NCBI GenBank assembly: GCA_009823505.1
Contig: VZQC01013712.1
Span: 80,262-144,261 of the forward strand
DNA: 64,000 nt
Reading direction: 5' to 3'
Source of the DNA: Rhizomys pruinosus
Taxonomy: Eukaryota; Chordata; Mammalia; Rodentia; Spalacidae
Shown: in pieces, positions 1 through 11,681 of the stretch
Layout of the letters: the number at the start of each line of letters is the position of its first letter
Numbering within the stretch: the stretch's first letter is position 1
Notes under the pieces: generated by a model
What the model was told of the DNA's origin: nothing
Databases searched by the model: none
What the model saw: the letters and a program-made list of their open reading frames with translations, nothing else
Made by a program: the position numbers and the translations under genes

Positions 1-398
1 AATCTGTGTGTGCCGTGTTTGATGCCATGTGTGACTACTGCATGCACTCGAATCTGTGTGTGCCGTGCTTGATGCCATGTATGACTACTGCATGCACTTG
101 AATCTATGTGTGCCATGTTTGATGCCATGTGTGACTACTGCATGCACTCGAATCTGTGTGTGCCGTGTTTGATGCCATGTGTGACTACTGCATGCACTTG
201 AATCTGTGTGTGCCGTGCTTGATGCCATGTATGACTACTGCATGCACTTGAATCTATGTGTGCCATGTTTGATGCCATGTATGACTACTGCATGCACTTG
301 AATCTGTGTGTGCCATGTTTGATGCCATGTATGACTACTGCATGCACTTGAATCTGTGTGTGCCTATGCCATGATTGAGGCCATGTATGACTACTGTC
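1..398. repeat. 50-bp minisatellite with 150-bp higher-order repeat
   Basis: Seven full 50-bp units (starting at 1, 51, 101, 151, 201, 251, 301) plus one degenerate unit, all built on AATCTGTGTGTGCCGTG...GCATGCACTTG. Unit 2 equals unit 5 exactly, unit 1 differs from unit 4 at one base and unit 3 from unit 6 at two, so a three-unit block of 150 bp was duplicated as a whole. The array runs off the left edge. It is rich in alternating purine-pyrimidine steps (TGTGTG, GCATGCA). Confidence 0.97.
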
Positions 399-666
399 AA
401 CCACCAGAAACTCAGGGAAAGTCTAGGAACAGATTCTCCATCAGAGACTCTGGAAAGAATTGATTTTGGTCTTCTGGCCCCCTGAGTTATGAAAGTAAAT
501 TTCTGTTGTTTTAACTCATCTAGGTTCTGGTGCTTTGTTATGGTGGTCTGAAGAAAATTCCTTAACTCAGACTTTCAAAAATCTTTGTCTCTGAATATCC
601 ATAAATTCAGGATCTAGTGGGTGCTCCAGGATCTAGTGGGTGCTCCATAAATAATTGCCGGTTGAA
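399..666. other. no gene seen
   Basis: Non-repetitive stretch between the minisatellite and a B1 SINE. A short direct duplication of GGATCTAGTGGGTGCTCC lies at about 611-645. No open frame or RNA motif is visible. Confidence 0.6.
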
Positions 667-820
667 GCCGGGCTTGTTAGCACATGCCTTTAATCCTAGC
701 ACTCAGGAAGCAGAAGCAGGTGGATCTTTGTGAGTTCAAGGTCAGCCTGGTCTACAGAGTGAGTTCCAGTCCAGCTGGGGCTACAGGGAGACCCTGTCTT
801 GAAAAGACAAAAAAAATAAA
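667..820 (+). mobile_element. B1 SINE
   Basis: Starts with the 7SL-derived GCCGGGC head, contains the typical CACTCAGGAAGCAGAAGCAGG and GAGTTCAAGGTCAGCCTGG blocks and ends in an A-rich tail. Diverged but near full length. Confidence 0.92.
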
Positions 821-863
821 GTTTAATAAACTTGAACTCTGCTTAAAAAAATAAATCCCCATG

Positions 864-1088
864 GGGGCTGGAGAGATGGCTCAGCAGTTAAGAGCACCGA
901 CTGCTCTTGCAGAGGACCCGGGTTTGATCCCCAGCACCCACATGGTGGCTAAGAACCGCCTTTAACTCCAGTTCCAGGGGAATCTGAGACCCTCTTCTGA
1001 CCTCCGCAGCATTGCACGACACGGTGCACAAACCCACATGCAGACAGTACATTCATACACATACAAAATAAATCAAATAAAAAACTAA
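864..1088 (+). mobile_element. B2 SINE
   Basis: tRNA-derived head (GGGGCTGGAGAGATGGCTCAG, with A and B box-like blocks) followed by the B2 body and an AATAAA/A-rich tail. Near full length. Confidence 0.95.
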
Positions 1089-1922
1089 AGTGGGGGGACC
1101 ACATCATATAGTAATAAACATTATCTTCATAACAATATAACCTATATAAAAATAAATAAATAAAATAAAAAATCCCCATACCCCACCTTAAAACCAAAAC
1201 TAGGTGGGCCAGACATAACACCAGCACTTAGAAGGCAGAGGTAGGGGAGCCCTGGGGCAAGTTTGCTAACTAGACTAGCCAAAATCTGTGAGCTCTAGGT
1301 TCAGGAAGATTATTTACCAGTAAATAAAACGGAGAGCCTGAGGTGTGGTGGTGTGTGTCTTTAATCCTAGTGTTTGGTGATGATGTTACTATGAAATTCA
1401 AATTTACTACTTGCTACAGCTTGCTTTTATAAACCAAATGATGTCAGTTCCCAGGACCAATCATAAGTCTCCCAATTCCACACCACTGCACACCTTGCCC
1501 CACCCAGCATCACGCACCTAGGCCATGCTGCTTGCTCCTCCTTGGGGCGGGGCCAGACCCCCAGCCATACGGTGCCCTGAGGCATGCTACATTGCAGTGG
1601 CATGCTTCAGAAAAGACAAAAANAGAAAAAAAAAGAAATTTCAATATAATGTGTGTATGAAGATGTTTTTATTTATTAATCCTGCCTTCCATCTGTTCTG
1701 GTAAAATATTGCCCATCACCTTTCATATTTCTTTCTATTTCTGGGCATTAAGTGTATGTTAAAAATTCTTCTCATTCATTGAATATTATCTAGTCTTTAA
1801 AAACTTCTTAAAATTATGTTGGGATTCATTATGGAATTTTCAAACATAATTAGTTTTGCTAAGCCTCCAGTCCCCCTGCTTCCCCTCTCTTGCCCATCGT
1901 TCTTGTACACATCTGCCCACAA
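1089..1922. other. old repeat remnants, no gene
   Basis: Contains a degraded B1/B4-like piece around 1205-1370 (GGGCCAGACATAACACCAGC and a later TTTAATCCTAG block) and a moderately GC-rich stretch at 1440-1600. One undetermined base is at 1623. No coding signal. Confidence 0.5.
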
Positions 1923-1936
1923 TACCCTCTTCTCTT

Positions 1937-2143
1937 CTTTTATGTGTATGAGTGTACTGTCTGCATGAAGGTTGATGCACCCGTGTCGTGGAATGCTGCG
2001 GAGGTCAGAAGAGGGCATCGGATTCTCCAGGAACTGGAGTTAAAGACGGTTCTTTGCCGCCATGTGGGTGCTAGGAATCAAACCCAGGTCCTCTGCAAGA
2101 GCAGTCGGTGCTCTTAACAGCTGAGCCATCTGTCCAGCCCCAG
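1937..2143 (-). mobile_element. B2 SINE with clean target duplication
   Basis: Reverse-oriented B2 (GAGCCATCTGTCCAGCCCC at its 5' end). It is flanked by the 14-bp direct repeat TACCCTCTTCTCTT at 1923-1936 and 2144-2157, which fixes the ends and shows L1-type insertion. Confidence 0.95.
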
Positions 2144-2252
2144 TACCCTCTTCTCTTGACTCCATATAATTTTTTCTTCCTTTAATAATTGTTACTCTTT
2201 TCTTCTCACCTATTTTTCCACTCAATAATTCTTTCTCAAATTAATTTTGCTT

Positions 2253-2367
2253 CACTTGGGAGGCAGAGGCAGGTGGATCTTTGTCAGTTCAAGGCCAGCC
2301 TGGTCTACAGAGTGAGTTCCAGGACAGCTGGGACTACAGGGAGACCCTGTCTCTAAAAGACCAAAAA
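2253..2367 (+). mobile_element. 5'-truncated B1 SINE
   Basis: Begins inside B1 at CACTTGGGAGGCAGAGG and ends in an A-tail. Flanked by the 15-bp direct repeat AAATTAATTTTGCTT (2238-2252 and 2368-2382). Confidence 0.95.
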
Positions 2368-2447
2368 AAATTAATTTTGCTTGACCGTATTTGACATTAT
2401 TTAGCAGTTGTATTTAGCTTTCTATTAAATGAATCCAGGGTAATATG

Positions 2448-2552
2448 ATGCCCTCTTCTGACCTCCACGGGTAGTGCATGAGACGCGTGCACTTAGACAC
2501 ATGCAGGCAATACACTCATACACATAAAACTGAAAATATTAAAAATTTTAAA
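2448..2552 (+). mobile_element. B2 3' fragment
   Basis: Only the 3' B2 body (GATGCCCTCTTCTGACCTCC ... CACTCATACACATAAAA) is present. Confidence 0.8.
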
Positions 2553-2867
2553 ACAATTTAATACGCTGCTGGTTTGAGGACACAGTCCATCAAAGCGGGG
2601 AAGTAATGACACCAAGAGTAGTTTGTGATTAGAGCAGCAGAAGTCAGTGGCTATTCACTGATACCTAGATGGATCAGGAATCAGAGAGAGGGGAATGTCA
2701 GAGCTCAGCTCATTTTCTCCTTTTTGCTTCTATAAATTCATTCTGGGAGCCTAGGGCAAGATGGTGTCATTCTCACTCAGAGGAGGTCTTTCCCTATTAG
2801 TTAAACTTTTCTAGAAAGGAATTCACAAGCATACCAAAAGTTCACTTAATTAATCACATAGGTATTT

Positions 2868-3052
2868 TTTTAAGAGTGTATATGCACATGAGAACAGGTG
2901 CATGTGAACTCAGAGGGGTCAGATTTCCCTGCACCTGGACAGCAGGTGGTTGTGAGTTGACCAACATGAGTGCTGGGAACTGATCTTGCACTTGGTTCCT
3001 CTGAAAGAGTAGTATGTGCTCTTAACCATTGTAATATCTCTTTGTTCCCCAT
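2868..3052 (-). mobile_element. old B2/B3-type SINE
   Basis: Reverse strand carries a diverged tRNA-derived head near 3035 and B2/B3-like body blocks (GAACTCAGAGG, GTGAGTTGACCAACATGAG). Too diverged to name a subfamily. Confidence 0.6.
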
Positions 3053-5040
3053 AGGCAGTTCTTAACCTGATGAAGTTGACATCAATAAAGGGCACAGGCA
3101 ACCCCAACTAATTTTACAAAATATTGAATGAAAAGGAGAGAAGAACAGGTTTGAATGGCCCGCTTGACTAAGAGTGAACTTGGATTCCATTTTGATTGAA
3201 ACATGCCTTCTGAGGTCTAGCACTGGTAAGCATTACTGGGCTATAATTTTGACCATCCATATTATTCATGGACTCTGGTATGGCCCTTTTTCCTGAATTT
3301 GCTTTGCCATGGGCCGGAAATGGGAAAGATTATAGGATTGAGTGGAGACATTTCTTTCTCTATTGAAACTACCCTGGCCCATAGGGCAGTATTCATGGTA
3401 GTGGAAAGAATAGAGGACTTCCAGTCTAAATTCCTGCAAAGATGCCATGATTAAGCTTCCACACTGTTTCAATTCCATGAATATTAGCCTTATGGAAAGA
3501 AGGCATATTGTAAACTAAGAAAACCAGTTGAGTTATTAAAAACCTATGCTGAACTATTAAGGCCCTTTTGCAGCCAATTATCCCTGGACACTGTGGCTGG
3601 CTTAGTGCTTTAATTTACTTCTACCTGGAATTGTGTGAAGTATGTTTTGCTCAGTTACTTATGACCTTTATTGAAATCTTTATTTTTTTCTCTATTCTAG
3701 CAAATTTCATACAGGTATCCAAAGAAATATGATCATATATATCCTCCTCCAACTCTCCCCATATACCTCCCACTGCTTCTACCTACAAACTTCATATCTT
3801 CTATTTTATAACCCACTAAGTCCAATTAGAGCTGCCCATCTGTGCATGATGTGGAGCCAGAGACTCCGAGACTCCTTCAAGTAGCTATATTCTACAAAAA
3901 GAAGAATTTTCCCTCCCTCAGTAACTGGGAAGGAGAAGGTACTTGAATCATGTGGAGAGTTTCACCACCTATTTGTAGTTTGTCTACCTGATGACCCCAT
4001 CTGCTAACTTTTGAAACAATGAAAAGTTTTTGTAATCCCTTTACAGAGGTAACTATGATCTTGGGGAGCCATGTCCTTCTGGAGCTCAAATTATTAACAT
4101 GGATTTCTGTTCCTAGAGTGTGGCCTTTTGTTTTGGCTCAGAATAAGCCATTTTCTGGTTTCAGATTTTTGTTTTACATTGATAAATAAAATGCCAGGCT
4201 CTTCCACATGATGGGGCTAGAGCACCAGAGCATTGGAGTGACCTGTTTTTCTAGATACTGACTTCCTTAAGGGAAAATATATATTGAACTTTGCTTCTCC
4301 CTGCCCCTTCTATAGTGTCAATAAAGAACTTTCACTTCTGCTTTGCATCTCCTGAATATGAGATGGGGTCATAGCTTGGGGAATGACCTCCATCACTGAA
4401 GCTATTCTGCCAGTTCTGAGTTTTATTTTAGGGACTTAACACTGGAGCAATGAACATGTTTGAGAAATTTAAATTTTCAGGCAACTTTTGAGTTCTTGAG
4501 GCCCAAATTCTGTCCTGATAAAAATCACTTGTTGAGCCTGATCCCTGCCATAAAACCCATTGGCGAGCCTCCTCTAATGCTTTCTACTTAATCAGTGTAG
4601 ACACAAAATGCTTGGATTTGCTGGAGACTCAGTCTTCAGAGAATGACTAGAAGAAGACTACCTACTGACCTCCGCCTACAAAGCATACAGTGTTTCAGAA
4701 TGCTGACTGAGACATGGCTTTGAAATTACTGTATTCATTTTATCAAAAGAAGCAAATTACAGAGGGCATATGATGTTCCAATAGAAACATACACTTGATT
4801 AATTTCCTGGAGCACAGGGCAGCATACTGTCAGTTAGTTGTTTATCACCACTGTAGCCCTCTAGAGGGCAAAGGGCTGGAGCTATGTGAATTCAGAAATC
4901 TCTAGGAAGAGAGGGCCAGGAGTATACATTCTGGGTAAAGGCAGAGTGTACATTTTTGACATGGCTTCAGGATAGGTAGAACCAGATACAGGCCCTTCTC
5001 GGTGCCCAGGTAGTAGCCACTAGGCTGAGGACTAGGTGCA

Positions 5041-5043
<3 letters not shown>
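3053..5043. other. no gene seen; scattered old repeats
   Basis: AT-rich DNA with only short chance frames (the longest is about 70 codons). The piece at about 3690-3850 resembles reversed rodent L1 3' sequence and is listed separately. Nothing else is recognisable. Confidence 0.5.
3690..3850 (-). mobile_element. possible L1 3' fragment
   Basis: Pyrimidine-rich text with TATATCCTCCTCCAACTCTC and CATATACCTCCCACTG resembles rodent L1 3' regions read backwards. This is recognition by eye only. Confidence 0.35.

Positions 5044-5108
<65 letters not shown>
5044..5108. repeat. (CT)n microsatellite
   Basis: About 32 uninterrupted CT units next to a reversed B1. The long Arg/Glu reading frames on the other strand here are artefacts of this repeat. 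Confidence 0.98.
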
Positions 5109-5113
<5 letters not shown>

Positions 5114-5206
5114 TTTTGAGACAGGGTCTCCCTTTAGTACCAGCTGGCCTGAAGCTTGGTATGTAGACCAGGCAGGCCTTGAACTCACAGAGATCCACCT
5201 GCACTA
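5109..5206 (-). mobile_element. truncated B1 SINE
   Basis: Reverse-strand B1 (GAGACAGGGTCTCCC ... GAACTCACAGAGATCCACCTG). The microsatellite lies at its 3' end, where the A-tail should be. Confidence 0.85.
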
Positions 5207-7029
5207 TCACAAACTTTACACATCCTCAGATGTTTATAAGGTGTACAACAGCTGGGTAGATCACACCTGCTGCTGTGAAGCTCTGTGAGCCATTCGAACC
5301 TCCTCATTTCTTCCTTCAATTCTCGCTTCTTAAAGGTAACTCTGCAGAGTAGCTAATGTTCCACATCTACTTTCCTTTCACTTTGTAGCACTCATGTAAC
5401 TCCTTGCACCCTTCCAGTCCTGGGCTATCTTACACCCTCTTTTGGAGCCATGAGGCCATGGGCATCTGAAGCATGCCTAGAGTCACTATGCTGAACCTGA
5501 TTCTTGGTGAAAAACAATCATAATCTTAACTCAGAATTCTACTTTGAACTTTGCCTCTCTTCAGTCCAACTTGTTCTGATCTCTTCCATTGGTAGGCAGA
5601 CCAGACAGGCTGCTGTGAATAGGGAAGGTAACTAAAGGGCATAAACCTGAAACCATACAGTAATTTTTGCTCTGCAGAAAAGCTGTCTTGGACTTCCATA
5701 AACCCCAACCATAAAGCTCTGCAAATAGGTCCTGCTTTGTGAGCATGTTTCTCTGAGACCCTTATGTGGGGAAATGTGGGCCCTAAATCCCCTCCCAACT
5801 CCCAGGACTCTATTTACATACAGGGTACTTAAGCTCCCCTGCTGTTTGGCCAGCTTGGCTACTGCAGACTCCTGCTGGTCAGTAGCCACCCCTCATTGAC
5901 TAATAAAGATTCATTTGGATTATATGGAGTTGGATGCTTTTCTTTTCCTCCCGTGAGTCTTTCAAATCAATCCTAACATTAAACCTGGAAGAGAGTTCTA
6001 AGGAAGAGTGATCTCTCACCTTAAAACTCCTATTCCTAACAAGAACCACTTGGAGAAAGTTGTCTGAAGGATATTTTTGCCCTGCCTACCAGCCCCTACA
6101 CAGGTTTTGGGGTGGGAATAGTCATGTCCAGTTCAGGCTGTCCTGTGCTTCAGCCCACCTATTATAGCACTGGTATATTTTTACATCAGAGTCCATGGGT
6201 CTAATGTATTGAACAGATTTTTCCAGTCATTTATTCTGGCTTTAGTATGTGTACAATGGGAAGGACTGTGGTACAAGACTTAAGGTTAATATTTATTTTG
6301 TGCTAAGGGAACATCTGGGAGTTGAGAGTCAAATACCATAAGCACAAGGCTCCCTGCATCTCTGCTCCTAGATAAGTTCTCCTAGCCAAGGAATCCTCCT
6401 TATTAAATGGACTGGGTACATTTTCTTCTATCTCTCAGTAGTGTTTCACTTCCCTGACAGCACACAGAATTTTTCCAATAAGCTAATTGCATTTTCCTTC
6501 AGAAATTGGAGAAAAACTCACCACTTTGTTATTAGAATATTTGCTTCCCACAGCACCTGGTTTTAATCTTAGTTCCTAAGTGTAAACCCTGTAAGCCCTT
6601 CAAAGCATATAGATTCTTCTTCCTCTGATACATGACTGAGGCCAGTTAGTTGGTATGGACTTCAACTGTTCAGTGTTGTGTGCTATGTATTTGGGGATTC
6701 AACATTTCTATAACCCTAAGGCAAGTTAAGATTATCTTCATCATTAGTGTGGTAAATAGGACATCATTAATACAGCTGTCATCATACATGATTGTCAAAT
6801 CATGAGCAAGGACACCTGGTCAGCTTTATGTAACTAAGTGCTTCCTTGATATATAGCAGGACATCTGGAATGAGATTAACAATTTGTGGTGGAAATGTTT
6901 TAGCCTATGTAGTACTATATTGCCTTCATTGAGTATTGAACCTAATTAATTGTACCATAGTGTGATGAATCAGGTGTTTTCTGAGGTTTGTACTTGTAAA
7001 GGAAGTGAAAACATACTTCTTTCTTTAAA
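5207..7029. other. no gene seen
   Basis: No open frame of note. The stretch at about 5780-5975 has an AATAAA at 5901 after a short TA-rich block and could be the end of an old LTR, but no partner or target duplication is visible. Confidence 0.4.
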
Positions 7030-7915
7030 AATATATTTTATATTTAATTATGTGTATGCATGTATCTGCATGTGGATATGTGCATGTGAATACAGGTGTT
7101 TGTGGAGGCCATAAGAGGTTGTCTGGATTCTGTTCAATTCTGGCTGTTTCCTTTCATGGGCTGTCAGTTTGTCCAGGAATAACCTTTCGATCCTATTAAT
7201 GAAGCACAAGCAATTAGATATATAGGTATTTAAATAGTACTAATGGTTATGGTAGGTTAATTTGGTATAGACACAGATGTTTGGATGGTAAGTTAATACA
7301 TGAATTACATTTTTTTCTGTTAAATGTGAGTCCAAGACAACAGCTCCAGAGAAAGTAGACTGTTTTGCTTCTCATCCACCTGTGCCCCTTTTCTAAGCCT
7401 AGAGAACAATCTGCGGAAGAGGGGGCGTGGTAGAATGTAAGGGCTGTGATTGATGTGAATGGTGAAACTACAGCAATATAGTCTGGACACTCATTTGATC
7501 AACTTGATTGAACATACAAGCCCCCCCTGCTGGATGGTGGGACCCATGGGCTGTGTGTGTTTGGGCACAACTGCTTGCAAATTGGTTTTACATGGGGATG
7601 CTTGTACTCATAAATTATCACTTATTGTTAAAAAATGAAAAAACGAAACAGAGAAAGATGCAGGACAGTTATGGCAGAATGCATGATCTGGGATGGGGTG
7701 GGGTGGGGTGGGGGGAAGGGAAAGGGATATATGCCAGAACTGAATTGGAAAATGATGTATGAAATACACAAAGCAAAACAAAACAAAAAAAAAAAAAAAG
7801 AGGTTGTCTGGTACCCTGGAGCCCAGGCTGTGAGACACCCGACATAAATTGCTGGGAATAGAACTCAGGTCTTTTCAATAGCCGTGCACACTCTTAACTC
7901 TATGCCATCCCTCCT
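7030..7915 (-). mobile_element. B3-like SINE split by a retroposon
   Basis: The pieces 7030-7126 and 7812-7915 together make one reverse-oriented B2/B3-type SINE (GTGTATGCATGTATCTGC ... GGGAATAGAACTCAGGTC ... GCCATCCCTCC). The 671-bp chimeric retroposon at 7127-7797 interrupts it and duplicated AAGAGGTTGTCTGG. Confidence 0.75.
7127..7797 (+). mobile_element. chimeric ERV-body/L1-tail retroposon, twin-primed copy
   Basis: Flanked by the 14-bp direct repeat AAGAGGTTGTCTGG (7113-7126, 7798-7811). From about 7329 it reads forward: body (GGAAGAGGGGGCGTGG, GTCTGGACACTCATTTGATC), then the L1-type tail (GATGCAGGACAGTTATGGC, a run of GGGGT units, GAAATACACAAAGC) and a poly(A). Its first ~200 bp (7127-7328) are the reverse complement of the upstream body segment present at about 33070-33260. 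A 5' inversion with target duplication and A-tail is the hallmark of twin priming by L1 reverse transcriptase. It encodes no protein. Confidence 0.9.
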
Positions 7916-8061
7916 GTCCCGACAACTCATTCTTTAATCTGTCCTACTGAGTCTGATTACTGTGGATTTGGCTAGTGATTCTCAGACCATACCTTCTGTG
8001 TCTAGTTTAATGTCCATTGCTAGAATGGTTGAGAATATATTCTATATACACTATATTTCAT

Positions 8062-8083
8062 ATTATATATATATATATATATA
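8062..8083. repeat. (AT)n microsatellite
   Basis: Eleven or so AT units. Confidence 0.95.
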
Positions 8084-8437
8084 GTTTGTGGTTGTGCACC
8101 TCTTGGATAGACTCAAGAATGGTCCTTTGTTATGTTTCTGGAAAGGAAGGAGATACTATTTCAGAGATAGTTAGACGAGATTGTAGTTGCTTAATAGTTA
8201 TTCAGATAAAGGTAGTGACCTTGCACATCTCCTGTGCTTCTCCTTCCTTTTCCACTGTTGTGCACACCCTACTGGCAAATAAGATATTGAAATGCACATC
8301 CAAGATAACCTGTGAGCCAAGCACTGAGAAGAAAAGAAGCATTTAATAATAAATTTACTCTTCTAATGGAAACCACCTATTCAGCGACCTTTGGCTGTCT
8401 TTACTTTTATGGCTGACTAGCAAGAGAAAGGGCTCTG

Positions 8438-8932
8438 TTGAGCACAAAGTTTAATGGATGCCAGCAAAGCTATAGTAAAAAAAGGACCTTTGTGGATGTG
8501 ATTCCTGACCTTGGGGAAGTTATTTGGCATGTCCTAGAGAAAATTATCCCAAAGTGGGCTATTAGATTCATCAAACTTTTCCCCAAATTACCCAGGAAGT
8601 CCGCACCACCTGTGATTGGCTGGAAACAAACCGAAAAGCCTCAAATCCTGTTAGCTAGAAACCCAAACTATTGTAAGGGAATAAGTACTGAGGGAAAAGA
8701 CAAAATAATCCTATGTGATAGAAATAACATGGCCAGAAAAGAACATTCTTTCAGTTCATTGACCTCTGAGGTGTATATCTGGGAAAGTGCTCCTACACCA
8801 CTCCACCGACCATGCTCTTGTCATAACAACAATCATAATTACTATAGATTTAGAAAAAATCCATGGTATCCATATGACACAGGTATGATGTTAATTCAAA
8901 CCCAAACTAAAATTAGAGTCTATGCATTATAA
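8438..8932 (+). CDS. hypothetical 164-codon open frame
   Basis: An ATG-initiated open frame of 164 codons, one of the longest in the left half that is not made of SINE or microsatellite. It is basic with Lys/Asn/Tyr-rich stretches, a His/Asn-rich segment near residues 129-134 and two Cys two residues apart (CSC) near residue 127. I see no signal peptide, membrane segment or motif I can name. Surrounding sequence is AT-rich and without recognised repeats, and I see no promoter, splice site pair or poly(A) signal that belongs to it. It may be a relic of a retroviral or cellular gene, or a chance frame. Confidence 0.2.
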   Translation: MSTKFNGCQQSYSKKRTFVDVIPDLGEVIWHVLEKIIPKWAIRFIKLFPKLPRKSAPPVIGWKQTEKPQILLARNPNYCKGISTEGKDKIILCDRNNMARKEHSFSSLTSEVYIWESAPTPLHRPCSCHNNNHNYYRFRKNPWYPYDTGMMLIQTQTKIRVYAL

Positions 8933-9590
8933 AGTCCCTATTGCCAGAGAGAAGGCCTCTAATCCTCTACATACTGATTTGAGGCTCTGTAGATGAAGTA
9001 TATAAATAAGGGCAATATAAATAGGATATGCCTACCCCATGAAGTGTATCTAATAACTGATGATTAAAAAGAAATGAAAAAGAGAAAGCAACAAATCAGA
9101 ATCCATGAAGAGACAAAATTTGGAATGAAAATGAAAAGTCAAAATGTAACCTAACTGCAAATCTAAAATTTGCTAAAGTACTTTTTGTATAACAAAATGA
9201 TGAAATCACAATGATTATATTTTGTTCTGCTACAACATATCTTCTTCATTAGTTTTACCATCTGCTGAGATTCATCAACTGACTGGACTTCATAGCCTTA
9301 ATCAGCACTGAATGCAAATTATCTATTATATTTGAAGATCTCTCTAAATTTCAGTAAAATCCTTCCATATAATTTCATGGAGCTACTAAATGTAAATTAC
9401 ACAGCAAATAAGTGGATTTTACCTTAAGCATCAGAAGTATTAGCTAAATTATTTGTGACAATAATAATCTTCAATAGTGGGCATTGACCCTTGTAGCCAA
9501 TCAAAATTAAACTAAAATCAAGTCTTGGCAAACTAGCTTGACAAAATGAGACCTTCTGAACTCCCTAATTGAAACCGTTAACTGCGTCAG
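8933..9590. other. no gene seen
   Basis: AT-rich, stop-rich in all frames, no repeat recognised. Confidence 0.5.
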
Positions 9591-9825
9591 GGCTAGTGAA
9601 ATGGCTCAGTAGTTAAGAGCACTGGCTGCTCATGCAGAAAACTTGGGTTAGATTCCCAGCACCCACACAGTGACTAACAACTGTCTGTCACTCCAGTTCC
9701 CAGGGGCATCTGATGCTCTCTTCTGACCTCTGCAGGCATTGCATGACATAGGTGCACTTACAGACATGCAGGCAATACACTCATACATATAAAATAAAAA
9801 TAATAAATAAAATATTTTATCATGG
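9591..9825 (+). mobile_element. B2 SINE
   Basis: GGCTAGTGAAATGGCTCAGTAG head, full B2 body and a tail of AATAAA units. Confidence 0.93.
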
Positions 9826-11080
9826 TTAATGTGGCTGAATGTAAGCCAAAACACTGCCTTAAAGGATTGAAACTTGTCATATAAAATCCAGTGAGAGTGA
9901 AGAAATGATTATCCTCATAGATTCCATTTTACAGTTCAGTTTAGCCTGTTTTAAATCCTGAAACAAATGAATTGTTCCTGGTGCTTTATTGGTGATACCT
10001 TATATCATATGGCTCTAGCCCTTAATATCTGTATATCCAATATTATATAAAGTATTGGCTCCATTCAACATCAACAAGGATATAATTTGCTAGTATATAA
10101 TTGGCTAATATATTCTGTTTACCGCCTATATTAACAGGCTTGTATCTCTGCTGGGACATAACATACACATAGCAAGGCTAGCCACGGGTTACATCAGCAG
10201 TCTTGCCATTGCAACCAGTACTTGAACACATGATCCTATTTCCATCTTCTCCAGGAGTTAGTATATTATAATAACCCTCCTCTAAAGAGATTTGTTTGCT
10301 GTACACCTAAAGAATTTGCCTCAGGGTAAGAAAAAAAAATGAAACATTTTGAATAGATAATTTCAATAAATCTGTTGAATATCTAAAAAATAAATCCTTG
10401 CCAATATCAGGCCGAGGAGCTTTCTTCCATGTACTTTCTTCTGAGTGTTTTCTAATTTCAAGTTTTCATTTAAATTTTTATATAATTTCAAGTTAATTTT
10501 TATTAGTGTTTAGGATAGAAGTCAGATTGTATTCTTTTGTGTTTCCCCAATAAAGTGTGTAAAAGTGAAAATAATTCACAAAGAAAGGGCTTATCATCGA
10601 CTTACACAAAGTGTAATATATTGCCATCACTGTGAAATTCCTAAAATGATTTGGTAAATCTGGAGCTTTTTCATCACTAGCACTGTCAAGAAACAGATAA
10701 TGACTCTCTCATCACCCATAACGTTAATACAAGTCAACATCTTTTACCCCTTATGGCATTCTGATGGCAACAAATTCTTCATTTAGCAGTTTTGTAACCT
10801 CACTTGTACTATTATTGAAAATTGACATATCTTCAATGGGTCTATCTCCAGCAAAGGACTCTCAGATATATATTAATCAAAATGAGCGGATGCCCTTATT
10901 GGTTCATCCAAATATTCTTTCCTTACAGAAACTTTAGTCTTCTATCTTTACTGTTCCTGGATTTCTGGACCATCCACGATGGCTCTGAGTCAATTGTGGG
11001 CTTCCAATATAAGAAGCTATCATTCTCTGCCTATACTACCTAGTATTTGAGTGACAATGACAAGCCATGTGAGAGATGTT
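9826..11080. other. no gene seen
   Basis: AT-rich DNA with short frames only (a 73-codon frame at 10822-11043 has no motif). The right end runs into an L1-tailed retroposon whose exact 5' end I cannot fix. Confidence 0.45.
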
Positions 11081-11540
11081 GGTATAAATGTAGCGCCATA
11101 CTTATGGTCTTTATATAAATGTGACATCTTTCAGCCTAATAAAGAAACAAAAATCATAAGCTGAAGATGCTAAAACCTATGATATATGTGGCATGTATAT
11201 GTGCATATCTTGGAGTGATGCGTATTGGAAAGAATAACAACAACAACAACAACAGAAAAGACTGCATCAAAGAACTGACTGAAACGGTGAACTTCTGCTC
11301 GAAACAGTAAACTTCTGCATTGAGAATTCTGATAGACACTGAGACAAAGATGAAAAAACATGTTTGGCAGAATACATGAGCTCTGGTGGGGTGGGGAGGT
11401 AGGGGGGCATGGCTCTAGAATTTATTTGTCATGTAATTTTATGTGAAATGCACAAAGCTTCAATAAAACATTGGCTTAAAAAATTAAAAAAAAAGTAAAA
11501 AAAAAATTCCTGGCTTAAAAAATAAAAAAAAGTAAAAAAA
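11081..11540 (+). mobile_element. L1-tailed retroposon (older variant)
   Basis: Contains GACATCTTTCAGCCTAATAAAG, CAAAGAACTGACTGAAACGG, a G-rich purine tract (GGTGGGGTGGGGAGG) and GAAATGCACAAAGCTTCAATAAAA followed by A-rich DNA. The G-rich tract plus AATAAA and A-tail is the plan of rodent L1 3' ends. The tail itself is duplicated (two copies of AAAAGTAAAAAAAAATTCCT at about 11487-11546). A reversed copy of the same element lies at 12893-13262. Confidence 0.75.
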
Positions 11541-11681
11541 AATTCCTTTGAGTCCTGATTCACTGAACACTTAACCACTGCATCCACACCCAGATTATGG
11601 CCCTGTGAGCCTCTTGTCAGAACATTTTCATAAACCTTTCAATAGATAACCATGCTTTTTTTCTCTATAAAGGTATCTTTA

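Noticed and set aside
1..398. CRISPR-like array of regular repeats
   Set aside because: Units are directly adjacent without unique spacers, and the context is mammalian. This is a minisatellite.
864..930. tRNA-like sequence at B2 and ID heads
   Set aside because: The A and B box-like blocks are the known tRNA-derived promoters of SINEs. No complete cloverleaf is present.
949..1227. 92-codon minus-strand frame
   Set aside because: It lies on the reverse of a B2 SINE and flanking AT-rich DNA; no motif. Frames over other B1/B2 copies (1797-2225, 12207-12612, 17908-18197, 38839-39085) are rejected for the same reason.
4902..5210. Open frames with long Arg-Glu repeats on the minus strand
   Set aside because: They are translations of the (CT)n microsatellite. 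The same applies to frames at 16228-16467 and 30868-31138.
5440..5975. Solo LTR with AATAAA
   Set aside because: The ends cannot be set and no partner copy is in the window.
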